NCBI GenBank assembly: GCA_026119935.1
Contig: JALRMH010000061.1
Location: forward strand, 150,413-214,412
DNA: 64,000 bases
Reading direction: 5' to 3'
Source: Endothia cerciana
Lineage: Eukaryota; Ascomycota; Sordariomycetes; Diaporthales; Cryphonectriaceae
Both the position numbers and the translations under genes were made by a program. The notes under the pieces were generated by a model, which did no database searches, had not been told where the DNA came from, and saw only the letters and a list, made by a program, of their open reading frames with translations. How positions within the stretch are numbered: the first letter of the stretch is position 1; every line of letters starts with the position of its first letter. Positions 1-10,776 of this stretch are shown piece after piece.

Positions 1-432
1 CTGAAGGCCTCATGGAGCCAAAGCCGGCTGGGGTCGCTAAATGATTCCCATGTCTTCCGGCTATGACCCTTGACGCCGTGGATAGCAATGACGCTTGTGG
101 GTGATACGTAAGCTTCAATAATTTTGGGCTGAGGTTGACCGTCAAGGCCTGGCTGTAAAGTTCACTTACTCGATCCCTACATTGTCTGCCCAACTGGGGT
201 TATCGACTACCACTCCTGTCCTGTGCTGGTCTGTGTGCTCCACGTCTATGCCCAGCTCAGCTTCATCACGCAGAGGAGGAGAAGACCTTGCTGTAACCCT
301 TGACGCTTCCGACTGTGTCTCGGTCTTATGATCTGCTATTTCGTCTGCTGCTACGCTCGGGCCATCTTGGGGATCGACAGCCGGAGAGTCCTTCAGGGCT
401 TCATCGTCGTCACTCGATCTTTCGCCAGCCAT
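1..432 (-). CDS. alpha/beta-hydrolase-like protein, N-terminal part (runs off left edge)
   Basis: Partial gene: exon 1 is 432..181 and exon 2 runs from 128 to the window edge, with a 52-nt intron (donor GTAGGG, acceptor CTCAG). Exon 1 starts at the ATG of MAGERSSDDD and is acidic and low-complexity (about 84 residues). Exon 2 reads PKIIEAY then VIAIHGVKGHSRKTW, then a segment ending LWLHEAF. The hydrophobic strand followed by HGxxGHxxKTW and a downstream LWL is the typical opening of DUF676-like alpha/beta hydrolase domains, often the N-terminal effector of fungal NLR-type proteins. The nucleophile serine and any NACHT/NB-ARC or repeat domain would lie outside the window. A stronger-looking donor (GTAAGT at 166) joins out of the hydrolase frame, so the intron model rests on protein continuity. 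Alternatives: a stand-alone hydrolase or a pseudogene. Confidence 0.55.
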
Positions 433-1026
433 GGCTGCTTCTGCTTGCGCGCGCCGAGCTCCGGGGCACCCCGTGGCATTCAAGACGAAGTCTTAAGTTT
501 GTCGAGCCTGACACGTTCGGCGTGCTCCGCGATGAGTGCCATTGTACCGACATCATGGAGCCGCAACGTGACGCAGCGCTCCACCAGCTTAGCGCATGGC
601 GTGCTGCTTCGAAGTAAGCCCTTATGGGGGATCTTGTGGGCTCTCACTGCAGAATGGGGTTGTGATTGCGAGAAGCTGAAACTGGTGCTAGGTCGAAGGA
701 CTCGGGTATTCCAGATGTATCGAGTACACGCAGGCTGCATCTTGTTTTTGGGAGCCGGAAACCAATGGCCAGATTAAAGTACACTCAGTTGCTACTGTAC
801 TATAGGGGAACACCTACTATAGCAAGCCTCCCAGCGTACTTATGTCTCGCCTACGTGTCGCTAAGATTTTCTCCACCACCGACGGGGCGCTGTCACCACG
901 CAACTTGTAGCCCCCGCCTGAGACTCTTTCAAGCTGGGCTCGCATAACAACAAAAAACCTAGTGACGAGAACATCCTGTCCGAGATCCCTGAGATGTCGG
1001 ATCCAGCACAAGCTCGACTCGCAACG
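433..1026. other. intergenic, hydrolase-like gene to orphan gene
   Basis: About 590 bases between two minus-strand genes, holding the promoter of the left-edge gene and the 3' end of the orphan gene. Short ORFs on both strands show no recognisable protein character. Confidence 0.5.
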
Positions 1027-1950
1027 TCACCTCTTCTGGCCACCGGTTGCAAAAGATGCCTCGACTGCCATTCTGACTTCACATAATGAGTCTAGCTTGA
1101 CTTCGCTCAGGATGTCTATCCCATAGTGGCGGCCCTTCTTAGGCTTCTTGTCTCGAGGAGCGAGAGGATTGAACAGGACCGGGTCGTCAAGCGGAAATCT
1201 GCTGAGCTTTTGCTGCAAGCCGGTCACGAAATCGCAGTCGGCCTCGAGAGTGACTTTGGCATTGAAAGGCTCGCTGCTTGTCCGCCGAAGTAGGATGGCA
1301 ACCTTGACAGCATCTGGAACCCCCGCCTTGCGGTGCTTATTTTCCACCAAATTCCATGCCGCCGCAGTCGAGTCGCCCTTGTTCTGCCCGGTGCCCAGGT
1401 TGATGGATCCAGTAACCGTAGTCGCATCGCTGACATCGCGTGTCCTGGTCTTCTCCAACTTCGCCGTCGTACTCGCCTGTATGACTGATGCCCCGGATGC
1501 GCCCAGTGTCAGCTCCCCTCCCCTGGTGGTGGATTCCTGGTCGGTGGTGGGCAGCACCGTGAAGCGCCCCTCAGGCGCGATTGCCTCGACGATGGGCGTC
1601 TCGCCGGACTTGCTTGACGCAAAGAACTCGATGTTGACCACCGCACGTGTCACGCGGCTCGAATTTTTCTGCGGATCAAATCGGAAGCGGAAGACCAAGA
1701 GTGTGGCCTCATCGCCGTCTTCGTCGTACAGCCCATGAGTCACATCTAGGAGGTCCACCCGGGTGTGAACATTCGATCTAGTTCTCTCGATAACATTCCG
1801 GCGCTCGAAGTCCGTGAGTGAGGCGTTTTGAGTCCTGAACGTGTCGTCTTCGCCTTTGACGACCTCCTCGAGGGGAACATCCATTGCCAACAGCGGCTCC
1901 TCGTCGCCCTCGACGTCAGTGGGATCGACTTGGACAACAGGCTCAGCCAT
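1027..1950 (-). CDS. orphan fungal protein, 307 residues
   Basis: Single-exon reading frame. I start it at MAEPVVQ (ATG at 1950); an in-frame ATG at 2061 adds 37 unconvincing basic residues. No family was recognised. The protein has an acidic N-terminus, a probable beta-rich core (LVFRFRFDPQ, VVNIEFFAS), a Ser/Thr/Gly-rich middle (about 140-190) and a conserved-looking segment AAWNLVENKHRKAGVPDAV followed by VAILLRR. The C-terminal part includes DDPVLFNPL. There is no signal peptide or membrane segment. It lies head-to-tail with the alpha/beta-hydrolase-like gene and head-to-head with the ankyrin-subtilase gene, about 620 bases away. Function unknown; a role linked to its neighbours is only inferred from position. 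Confidence 0.7.
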   Translation of the reverse strand: MAEPVVQVDPTDVEGDEEPLLAMDVPLEEVVKGEDDTFRTQNASLTDFERRNVIERTRSNVHTRVDLLDVTHGLYDEDGDEATLLVFRFRFDPQKNSSRVTRAVVNIEFFASSKSGETPIVEAIAPEGRFTVLPTTDQESTTRGGELTLGASGASVIQASTTAKLEKTRTRDVSDATTVTGSINLGTGQNKGDSTAAAWNLVENKHRKAGVPDAVKVAILLRRTSSEPFNAKVTLEADCDFVTGLQQKLSRFPLDDPVLFNPLAPRDKKPKKGRHYGIDILSEVKLDSLCEVRMAVEASFATGGQKR

Positions 1951-2569
1951 GGTTCGCTGTCTATAGCATGAACTTGGATGTGAATGAGAGGACGAGTACA
2001 ATCGTTCCTGTGACCACCACAGGGCGGACCTCGTCTTCTTATGGACCGCCATATTCCGCAAGAGGAGGGAGTCCCGTTCGACAGCCCTGCACTGTCACAG
2101 CCTCTACAGTATCGTTTCTGATCGCATCCAGAGGTTACAGGTACCTCTCTGATACTGTACCATGCAGCTGGGTGATACCGCAAACCCTTTAGCCATCAAA
2201 TGCGATGTAACATTGTTGTGCTGACTGCATGCCGCTATCGACGCGGGATGTGATATGTGGATGACAAGGCTACCAATCAGCGTGTTTAGTACCTACACAG
2301 ATTTCGAAGACCGGAATCGCCGCAACGAAGCTGGATTTTGTTTAATTTGCTGCTCAGTCAGCATGTACCCACAACCTTGGGGGCCACAGGCTCCGAATAA
2401 TCGATCACCTATCAGGTGCGGCAAGTGTGGTCGGGATCAACTCTCAACAAGCAATGGTATCGCCGTCGCCGGCGCAGGTTCGCCAGTTCTTCCATCAATC
2501 CTCTCACAAACGTCTTGAGCACTCAAGAGTGCGCATGACATCGTCAGTCGGCCTTCACCTACTGCATCC
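1951..2569. promoter_or_regulatory. divergent intergenic region
   Basis: About 620 bases between the start of the minus-strand orphan gene and the plus-strand ankyrin-subtilase gene. It must hold both promoters. I see no clear TATA box or repeat. Confidence 0.4.
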
Positions 2570-5500
2570 ATGGCAACGGATCTGAGTATACCTGCTTCCG
2601 GGGGGCTAAAGCGGGCACCGACTAGAGATCTGGAGGCGACCTTTCCGACCTTTGATGATGATGACGAATTCAAGCATCTTGACGCTATCAAGCCGAGCTC
2701 CTATCAACAAGACGATGCAGAGGAGCAATTCAAACGGGATTTTAACGCGGCACAGGAGAAACAGCGCGAAAAGCAACTTGAGCTCAGGAAGATGCAACTT
2801 GATGCAACGCTGAACCCCGAAGAGAGGAGCAAGGCTGTCTCGAACCTGAAGAAAGAGTTTCTCCATAAATTCCTCAGCTTTGTTGATGAGCGCAAGGCAA
2901 ACTGGCATAATAAGACCTCGTCAAAGTCAGGAGGACAGAACTTCTTACACTACCTCGCATATCAAAATCCTCTTCAAGTTGGCGACCCTTTCCCTCAATG
3001 GATCATTTCAATGGCCATAGTTCGCCGACCGGAGTTGTTGGGCGTATTAGACGACTACAACCGCACACCATTAACGGGTAAGACCCAGATTTGACTGCCT
3101 GTCCCGGGTCCATCGTTCTGCCACTAATGATTTGTTATATTAGCGGCAATCGCAGAAAAGAACTTTTTGTTTTGCTGGATTGCAGTCGTGCGTATGGAGG
3201 TCAACCAGGTAGGGGTTTTTGGGGAGTACTTGAAGGTCGAATGCAAGCCGCATGACTTCGACCATGACCGTGAAGTTACATGTCTTCACGCTGCCCTTAC
3301 GGCCAAATTCTTTGAAGCCGTCAAGCTGGACCGGGTGGTATTCATCCGCAAGATGATCAGTCTGGTACCCAAGGAGATGTTTACGGTCACTGATTCAAAG
3401 GGGCGGACGCCCCTACACCTGGCCGTACAGTATGAGAACTGCACGCCGTCTCAGGTCTCGATCGTTGAAGAGCTGCTATCTCGGGGCCCAGAAGCCCTGG
3501 ATATCCAGACAAAAACAGAACTAGGTCGAAGTATGTCTATATTCCAGTTCCACGAGGATTCTAGGAGGAAAGGGCAGGCCAAGTACCAGATGAAAAAGGC
3601 GAAGGAGGAGAAAGATCAGGAAGAGCAGCAGAGGCAACAGAGACAGCGAGAACAGCAACAGCGAGACCAAATGACCCAAAGCAGGATGCGTCCGGACAAC
3701 GCCATTCCAGGGAGAGAAGAGAAAGCAAGCAAGCCCGGTCCTGAGCCTTCGAGGAACGAGCTGAAGAAGGCAGAAGAAAAACGCAAAAGGGGAGCTATGG
3801 AACCCCCACCCTTGCCAGTCCCGAAGGACCGGCCTGATGCCAATGTCGCCGTTAGGAGGAACTCGATTTTGACTGCGACTCCTCAGACGCGGGAGGCACC
3901 TCAACTACCTTTGGCTTCAGATAAACGGGCGATAGGATCGTCTCAGGTAGGGGCGTCGCCGATCATCAAGGACCAGGCGTCAGGTGATGCGAGGAAGAGG
4001 GAAGCGGAGGCAAAGGAGGAGGAAGAGCGTAAAGTTGCTGCTGCAGCAATATCCGAGCAGCTCAAGCTACTATGCCTCAGAACCAAAGAGCCAGACCTCG
4101 CGTCCGAATTTCTTCGAAGTCTCGAAGGGAAACAAGGTGTGCATCGGTCATTTACCGTGAGAGGAGCCTTGAACTAAATAAGGATGATTCCAGATACGGC
4201 CTTGTGGTTCGATTTTGGGCCTTCAAAGAAGCTCTGCATGGCTGACTTTCGCAAACATTTCGGTCACTTTCACTTCGAGTCGATCTTGCAGTACGTGGCC
4301 TTCCCTCACATCCACCTTGAGACGAAGGAAAACAGCAGCCATCCCGAAGAACGAAACCAAAGTGGAACGGACCCTGCCCCGATGGTCGCCTTTTTCGACT
4401 GGTTTCGTGAGAAACAACGAGGAGTCAAAAGAATCATTAGAGTAATCGTAGATGACCTCGAGTTCCCTCAGCATACTGATGAAGATATCGAGAAAGCTTT
4501 GAACGACTTTGTGAGTCGGAACTCTATACCTCTTCCAGGATGTGAATTCCATGTCTCGGCTTGACTGACACATCTTAGAATGTGGAAATATTGGATTGGA
4601 GGCGACCTGACCTATGCCCAGCGTCACTGGCAAAGTTCGGAGCCTCTCTGAGGGAAGTCAATCTGTACTGGAGCGGGAGAAACCCCGTTTTGCGAGCCTG
4701 GTCTGAGCCTGATGGCCTGGCTAAGCTGCCGAATTTGGAAGTTGTCAACATCATCGAGGTCGGAGAGGGAATCGAACGCATAGAGCGGATCAACGAAAAC
4801 CTGACGGATTTTCAAACACGACTGTACAGCTCATGGCCTGAGGGAAAGACGAAGCCACGGTTTAACCCACCCAATGGCAGACGCCTTCGGATTTCTTCTC
4901 AGCGCGGAGAGCTCCAACACGCAGCGCTGAATTCTGCAGAATGGCACGACCGCAGAGTTGATCCTCATAGGTGGATGGAGTGCATGAAAAAATTTAGTGA
5001 CGAGTTCCGGCAGATCAGAGCGCTGAGAGAATCGCAAAAAGACGCCGATCCTGCCTTGGGTCCTGTTGTGGTAGCCCTCATCGACGACGGTAAGCCGTCG
5101 CAACTTAGTTGCCGTGTTTCCAGCATGCACTGACATTGTCCTGCTATAGGCACCGACATAAACCATCCAGACCTCAGCATGCAGGAGCGTCCTGATGGAC
5201 AGAGCTTCCACAAGTACCCAGAAGGTTCAAGATCTCGTGTAGATCCGTGGTGGCACTCCTCAAGCGGGCACGTACCCCTTGGCCCGCGAGCTCTCACTGA
5301 TGTCCCTCCGTTGCCGCCTCTGCGCACTGTGTTGTTTTCACCCTTGGCGGTCTACAGCCTTCTGACATACATTGTAGGCATGGCACGCTCATGGCTCGTC
5401 TTATTGCTGGCATTTGTCCCAGTGCCATCATACATGTAATCAAATTACAGACGGTACGTTGCTGCGGTTCCTTCGTCCACACACAAGAGGATATCCTCCG

Positions 5501-6299
5501 GCGATGTGTATAAAGACTGACTTTCGAGCCTCACCAGTTCTTTGCCCACGACTCAAGAAAACTCCAGATCAATACTGAAAGTGCTATCAAGGCTATCGAG
5601 TACGCCACAGAGCTTGAAGCCGACATCATATCAATGTCATGGACCATCAAGCCCCCCGAGGAGCCAGCTAAGACCAGGTTCATGAATGCGATTCACTCGG
5701 CTGCCACCAACACCAAAGGCATCCTCATGTTCTGCGCCGCGGCGGACCAGGGCAAGTTCGTCGATCGGACATTCCCGCATGCCGGAAACCCGAGCAGCTT
5801 CCGTATCGGTGCGGCTGCGGCCACGGGCAGGATCATAGACACGGTCGGTGACAAGCAGGGCCTCAGCTTCATCTTCCCAGGCCATGAGGTCGTGATCGAC
5901 AAATGGTACGAAGATGTCGAGGACAAGACCTTTGACAAGTTCGACGCGCACTCCGGCTCGTCTGTGGCGACAGCATTGGCGGCAGGGCTAGCGGCCCTGA
6001 TCGTCGAGTGCGTACGGCTTGGTGTTATGCACACGAACGAGAACCCAGAGCAGCAAAATGACTCGACCGTTGCTATCAGGATGAGCGACTTATTGCAGAT
6101 CAGGGATAGGGAAACGATGAAGCTGGCGCTGCTATCTATCGGGACGGATATGAACACTAGCAACCTATATCTAGAGGTGTGGAGGTTGTTCGAGGACAAG
6201 GCTGACAAGCTGAAAGCTGCTAGGCTTGCCGCGGATCGTGTGGGCCAAATGGAGATCGTGGCAGGTTTGGCACGGCATTTCCTGCGGAAGGGTGCCTGA
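2570..6299 (+). CDS. ankyrin-repeat protein with C-terminal subtilisin-like (S8) protease domain
   Basis: Seven-exon model: 2570..3077, 3144..4136, 4194..4510, 4579..5089, 5150..5267, 5378..5453, 5538..6299, giving 1094 residues. The N-terminus has a charged helical stretch, then ankyrin-like units (NRTPLTAAIAEKN, TCLHAALTAKF, KGRTPLHLAVQYEN). A Lys/Glu/Gln-rich linker follows, then a globular segment (LWFDFGPSKK, FHFESILQYVAFP). The S8 domain occupies the last third, with the triad in order: Asp-775 (VALIDDG), His-817 (HGTLMA) and Ser-983 (SGSSVATALAAG). Spacing matches active subtilases. No signal peptide or propeptide is seen, so an intracellular protease is expected. In fungi, S8 domains joined to repeats or NLR modules are associated with allorecognition/innate immunity; that role here is inferred. 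Intron 5 needs a GC donor (5268) to give SSSG-HGT. A canonical alternative (donor 5272, acceptor 5357) inserts extra residues before HGT. Confidence 0.8.
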
Positions 6300-6443
6300 G
6301 GAACATAATGTTGCATGATTGATACCGGGGACGACCGGCAGGTGTAGCATGATCACCAAGATTGTACAAAGTTGACTCTGTCATTCTCTCATAGCCATAC
6401 CTATATCTTCTTGCGAATATAGACTCTTGTGCGCTGGCGGAGT

Positions 6444-7133
6444 TCAGCCCAGAACACCCACTAGCTTCCCCCTAACTCGTCCTCTAACCATCCTCTCAAG
6501 CGCCTGTGGCAACTCATCGAACTTGAGCGTCGAGTCGACGACTACCTCACCCCCCCCCCCCCAACCGTCCGGCGTGCCTCCTCGAGCCATACTTTGCGGG
6601 CCTCCAGGATCACACAATCATAAATCACGGCCAGACCGACCCTACCCCAGAAGCCACCTCGCCAACATGCTGGGATAGTTCCAGTAGATGGCCGGGCCAC
6701 CCATACTCGACCGGTCCGTCTTGTCTCCCACAATGATCACATACTTCTTGATCTTGCCGCTCAGGACCGGGTCGTCCAGGCACTCCATGCCTCAGCCCTT
6801 CAGGGGCGCCATCGTGAAGCTGAACACGTCGGGGCTGGCGCCGAACCCGGAGCCGGGCCCAGCGTGCGTGACGGTCCCGGAGAAGCCGCAGCAGGTCTCC
6901 TCCTCCTGGTCCTGGTTGTTGTTGCTGCTGCTGTTGCTGCTGCTGCTGGAGGAGGATGGGCCGGTGAGGACAGAGAGGGGCCAGGGGAGGGATGATGAGG
7001 GGTTCTTGTGCAGGTTCATGGCCTGCACGTCGACCCGGTTAATGGCGAAGGCCTTGGTGCGGATCTGGATCTCTAACGGCTTGAGGCCCGAGGGCGCGCA
7101 CGCGGTGTAAGTCCACTTCTTGGATGTTGACAC
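6444..7133 (-). pseudogene. zinc-type alcohol dehydrogenase / quinone oxidoreductase pseudogene
   Basis: Minus-strand remains of a medium-chain dehydrogenase/reductase. The N-terminal GroES-like part reads KKWTYTACAPSG, IRTKAFAINRVDVQAMNL, CGFSGTVTHAGPG. It ends at SFTMAPLKG followed by TGA. In the same frame the sequence resumes directly at GMECLDDP and KKYVIIVGDKTDRSSMGGP, which belong well after the Rossmann fold. About 150-170 residues carrying the nucleotide-binding fold are therefore missing. A frameshift follows (LLG then stop; the alternative frame gives IYDCVILEARKVWLEEA). The C-terminus EVVVDSTLKFDELPQALE and GRVRGKLVGVLG ends at 6444. The expected initiator ATG at 7131-7133 is GTG. 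A Ser/Asn run from TTG/CTG repeats (about 6910-6960) interrupts the GroES domain. Not functional. Confidence 0.82.
6550..6562. repeat. C13 homopolymer inside the dehydrogenase pseudogene
   Basis: Thirteen consecutive C, between the two readable C-terminal pieces of the pseudogene; slippage here helps explain the local reading-frame change. Confidence 0.9.
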
Positions 7134-8478
7134 GTTTGCTGATTTGCGGTGTTTCCCAGGGTGGGAGGTGACTGATAAGCAGGGTGGTAAAGATCTCAGC
7201 GTCCAGCCTGATACTCCGCAGAGGAATAGAGGTTCAAGTGAATTCTCATCTGGGTGCCTCATGTTTCCAATCTATTTGCCGGACACCAAGATCTGTATGA
7301 CCTGCTCTGCACGTCATCCATCACGCATCCTTTCCCAGGGTTCGTAACCCGAATTTGGAACCGCTGCAGTTTAGTCCGTTGGTGTTCCACACTGACGTTC
7401 CTGGCTAAAGCAAAATCGCCAAGGCCTGCGCAGCGTAAACTGGAGTGGCCCGTGGGTGATCTCTTCCACTGTTTGGCCCAGGACCTGAACTGCCTTGGTG
7501 TCTTTAGGACAGAGTGTAAATCCAGTGGATGGTGGACTCCAGACCCGACGGGGAATACTATTGTAGTAGCAAATTTCCCCCTACACGAACAATGATTGAA
7601 GAGGAGCATTGGCCTGGGGGAGGGAGGCCCTGTCAAATCCGTGTAAGACCATTGGTTGGCTGTAGGAAGAGGCTTATACGCCCGCCGGGATGACTTTCGC
7701 TGATTTATCGAGGAAGCCAAAACTATCGGTATTGTCCTTGTTCATTTCATTGTCCTTTTTACTGAGAATACTCAGGTCGTTCTGTCAAAAGCATGCTGAG
7801 GGTAGAGACTGGGGTGTCCGTCAGCAGACCCTCAGCGACCCTCAGCGACAGTTTCGCCGCTCCGGTCATGGGCTCTGTGAGGGTGCGACTAGTCCCGGGG
7901 AAATTGCACTTCAAGCTGTTCAACACTGTTGCTCCACTAGTGTTACAGGTGCCATTGGTGCTTCTGATTACGTGCTCACAACTTATGATGTTGTTTGTGT
8001 TCAACACTCACCTATTGGAAAAGTGGGGAGGGGGGGAAATATGAGGATGGGGAGCATAAAGAGGTTCACTTCTGGTGCGGGTATCTTGGTCTTCTTTGAC
8101 CTCTCTCGTCCCCATCGGAATTCTGATTCCTTACTGTTGTGCTTACGAAAGGCGTAATAAACTGAAAAGTCCATCCCCTAAAGTGCAACAACCTGTCAAC
8201 GTGCTGTTGCCTTGTTCGTTTTGGAGGACGTTGTCAGCCTCTACTGCAGAGGCGACATGAAGTCGAACTTTTGCAGCGAGGATCGGGAACTACATGCCCT
8301 AATCCACAACGTCTCAGGATACAAAGACAAAGGGCTTTTCATAGCATAGTAGATTTATTTAGCTTAATATAGGGTGACTTTGGTGCTCGTACAATATCCT
8401 GTGAGACCAATTCCTGTGTTTTCCTCATTCAGAAATTCCATCACTCATTCGCACACTACCCTCCGTTCTCTCTTAGAT
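7134..8478. other. gene-free stretch, 1.3 kb
   Basis: No supported gene. Short ORFs occur on both strands (for example 7690..8157 plus and 7259..7720 minus) without recognisable motifs, splice structure or protein-like composition. A short tandem CCTCAGCGA duplication lies near 7828-7850. Confidence 0.5.
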
Positions 8479-10554
8479 TTATTTCTTAGCACGCTGGCCG
8501 TAGGCCTTTGTGGCGTAGTCGCCGCCGATAACGATCAGGTCCTCGGGGCGGTAGTCGAACTTGCCGGTCAGGTACGACTCCAGGATGTTCTTGGTGCCGA
8601 TGGCGTAGCGTTTCTGGGCGTCGAGCGAGGTACCGGACATGTGGGGCACCATGGCATTGCCGCCGCCGAAGGGGTTCTTGGCGTAGCGCAGGGGGTGGTC
8701 CTTGGGCGCGGGCTGGGGGAACCACACATCACCACCGTAGCCGCGGAGATGGCCGGATTTGAGGGCCTCGGCAACATCCTCCTTGACGACGATGGCGCCA
8801 CGGGCGGTGTTGACGAGCCATGAGCCTGCAGATTGTGAGAGTCAGCCACCAATATCTCTTCGCTCCACTCTCCCCCCGGGGGGGGGGTGTCTCCCAGTGG
8901 TATTGCAAACATACCCTTCTTCATCTTGCTGATCAGTTCCTTGTTGAACAGACCACGGGTCTTCTCGTGCAGCGGGCAGTTGATGGTGACAACATCGCAC
9001 TGTGCCAGCATCTCCTCGAGGTCCTCAACCCGCCTGCAGCCAATCTCCTGCTCCTTCTCGGGGCCCAGAGGCTGGTAGTCGTAGTACAGCAGCTCCTTGC
9101 AGTCGAAGGGCTTGAGACGGCGCAGAACACGCTCGCCGATGCGGCCGACGGCAACGGTACCGACGACCTTGCCCTCAAGATCGAACTCGTTCTTGGCAGC
9201 GGCAGCGACATCCCACTCACCGGCCTCGATCATCTCGTGGGCGGGAACGAAGTTGCGAACAAGGGTCAGGATGGTCATGACAACGTGCTCGGCAACGGAG
9301 ACAACATTGGAACCTGTCACCTCGGCGACGGTGATGCCACCGTTGGTGGTGTTGGCGGCGTTCAGGTCGACATGGTCAGAGCCGATACCAGCGGTCACGG
9401 CCAGCTTCAGGTTCTTGGCCTTGCCGAGGCGCTCGGCGGTCAGGTAGCCAGGGTGGAAGCTGCCGAAGAAGATAAGGTTAGCACCACGTTTCGGCATAAC
9501 ACCACTAGAATCTCGAGGGTCGTCGTCTGCGAGGAGACTATTGAGTTCCCCACATATGCTAGGGGCTTGATACTGCCCATGGGACATGCCGGTAGACGAC
9601 CCCGGGGAGAAGACGTGGACGTACGGAGTTGTGATGATGATCTCAGCGTCGACGAGCTCCTTGTCAAATGTCGAATTCTCGCCCTCCTTATCAGAGGTGG
9701 TGACGAGTGTGTGACCTTGGTCCTCGAGCCATTTCCGAAGGCCGAGCTCGTTCTGGGTGGTGCCGAGCAGCTCGGGAACCTGGATGTGATTGGAGAATCC
9801 CGCGTCAGCCTCCAGCGATCTTTACGTCCTCGCGAATCTCGGTTGCCTAGCTCCAGCCCAGCCATCAGCTCCGGCGGATTGGATTTCTCCACAGACTCCA
9901 TATGTTTCCATCTGCCGCCCTGGCTCCAAAAGGCCAAGCCAGCAACGGTAGCTCTCCGCCAGCTGCAGCTCATGCTCCACCTCCTCGTGCTCTCTCCCGT
10001 GGGCTTTTACCCCGCATCGCGTAAAAACGCCCAGCCGCAATTACAGAATGGACGATGGTCGGTCTGGGCGGAACAAGCTCTCGTCTGTCCCTCCCAAGCC
10101 CTTGGCTCTTGCGGTGCCACAGGAGAGAAGTGGGAGAGTCGTGGGCAGAGAGGGGCAAGCGGTGGGATCTGTTGCTTTCCCCCTGCAGATATCGTGCATG
10201 CTGCTAGGGGAGGGGACCGGTGCAGAGCGCGAGCTGGGGAGGGTTATCTGAACTAACCTCCTCGGCGTGCTTGCCGCCATCGTAAAGAACCATCAGAACC
10301 TTGACCTTTTCACGGGGAAAACCAGTCAGCGATCGGATCGTTGTGGACGGTCCCAGCCTGTTCCGACATGTCGTGCTCGCGACACTGAGTGCGTCGTTGG
10401 TAGCAGCCTGCCTCGAGGTCACGCCCGCAGCTCGTGCGGTCGACGACCTCAGGCTCGACGAGAGGGCAGCCGAGGCGAAGTGCAGGCCTCTGGTGCGCGA
10501 AGCAACGGAACCGACAGAGCGGGCTAAGGGGCGGGAAAGAGAACTAAGTACCAT
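8479..10554 (-). CDS. FDH1: NAD-dependent formate dehydrogenase
   Basis: Four exons: 10554..10258, 9779..9625, 9459..8915 and 8825..8479 (447 residues). The enzyme oxidises formate to CO2 with NAD+. The conserved core is unmistakable: VLYDGGKHAEE, VPELLGTTQNELGLRKWLED, TAGIGSDHVDLNAAN, the nucleotide-binding stretch VVGTVAVGRIGERVL, NCPLHEKT, SWLVNTARGAIVVKEDVAEA and the catalytic-His region VPHMSGTSLDAQKRYA. Exon 1 adds an Arg/Ser-rich leader of about 80 residues (MVLSSLSRPLARSVGSVASR), lacking acidic residues and suggesting mitochondrial import; the catalytic body starts near residue 82. Intron 1 is unusually long (478 nt); intron 3 (89 nt) contains a C6G10 tract. Both internal junctions restore family-typical sequence (ITTPFHPGYLTAER and KMKKGSWLV). 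Confidence 0.95.
8878..8887. repeat. G10 tract in FDH1 intron 3
   Basis: Preceded directly by C6, so the local sequence is a C6G10 palindrome inside an 89-nt intron. Confidence 0.85.
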
Positions 10555-10770
10555 CTTGACTGATTATCCCTGTCGGCAGGAGGATCCAGAGTACGTTGGG
10601 GACGGGCTCTAGAGAGGCTGGCAGGTTGGACGGATCAACGGCTGTTGGGTCGTAGCTATATATGTAGCCAGGAGGAGGCTCGGAGGGCTCGGGATGTGAT
10701 GTAGCTGCGTTTGGAAGAGGAAAGGTTGGTTACCGAGCAGGAATGGCCTGAGGGGGAGCAAGGCTTCTGA

Positions 10771-10776
10771 TTTATA
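10771..10776 (-). promoter_or_regulatory. possible TATA box of FDH1
   Basis: TATAAA on the minus strand about 220 bases upstream of the FDH1 ATG. Plausible for a strongly inducible fungal gene, but untested. Confidence 0.35.

Noticed and set aside
4137..4182. Shorter intron 2 of the ankyrin-subtilase gene ending at AAG 4182
   Set aside because: It shifts the frame into an early stop; acceptor 4193 keeps frame and gives LEGKQ-DTALWFDFG.
8820..10256. 478-codon plus-strand ORF
   Set aside because: It is antisense to the FDH1 exons and introns 1-3; its sequence has no protein features and arises from the codon bias of FDH1.
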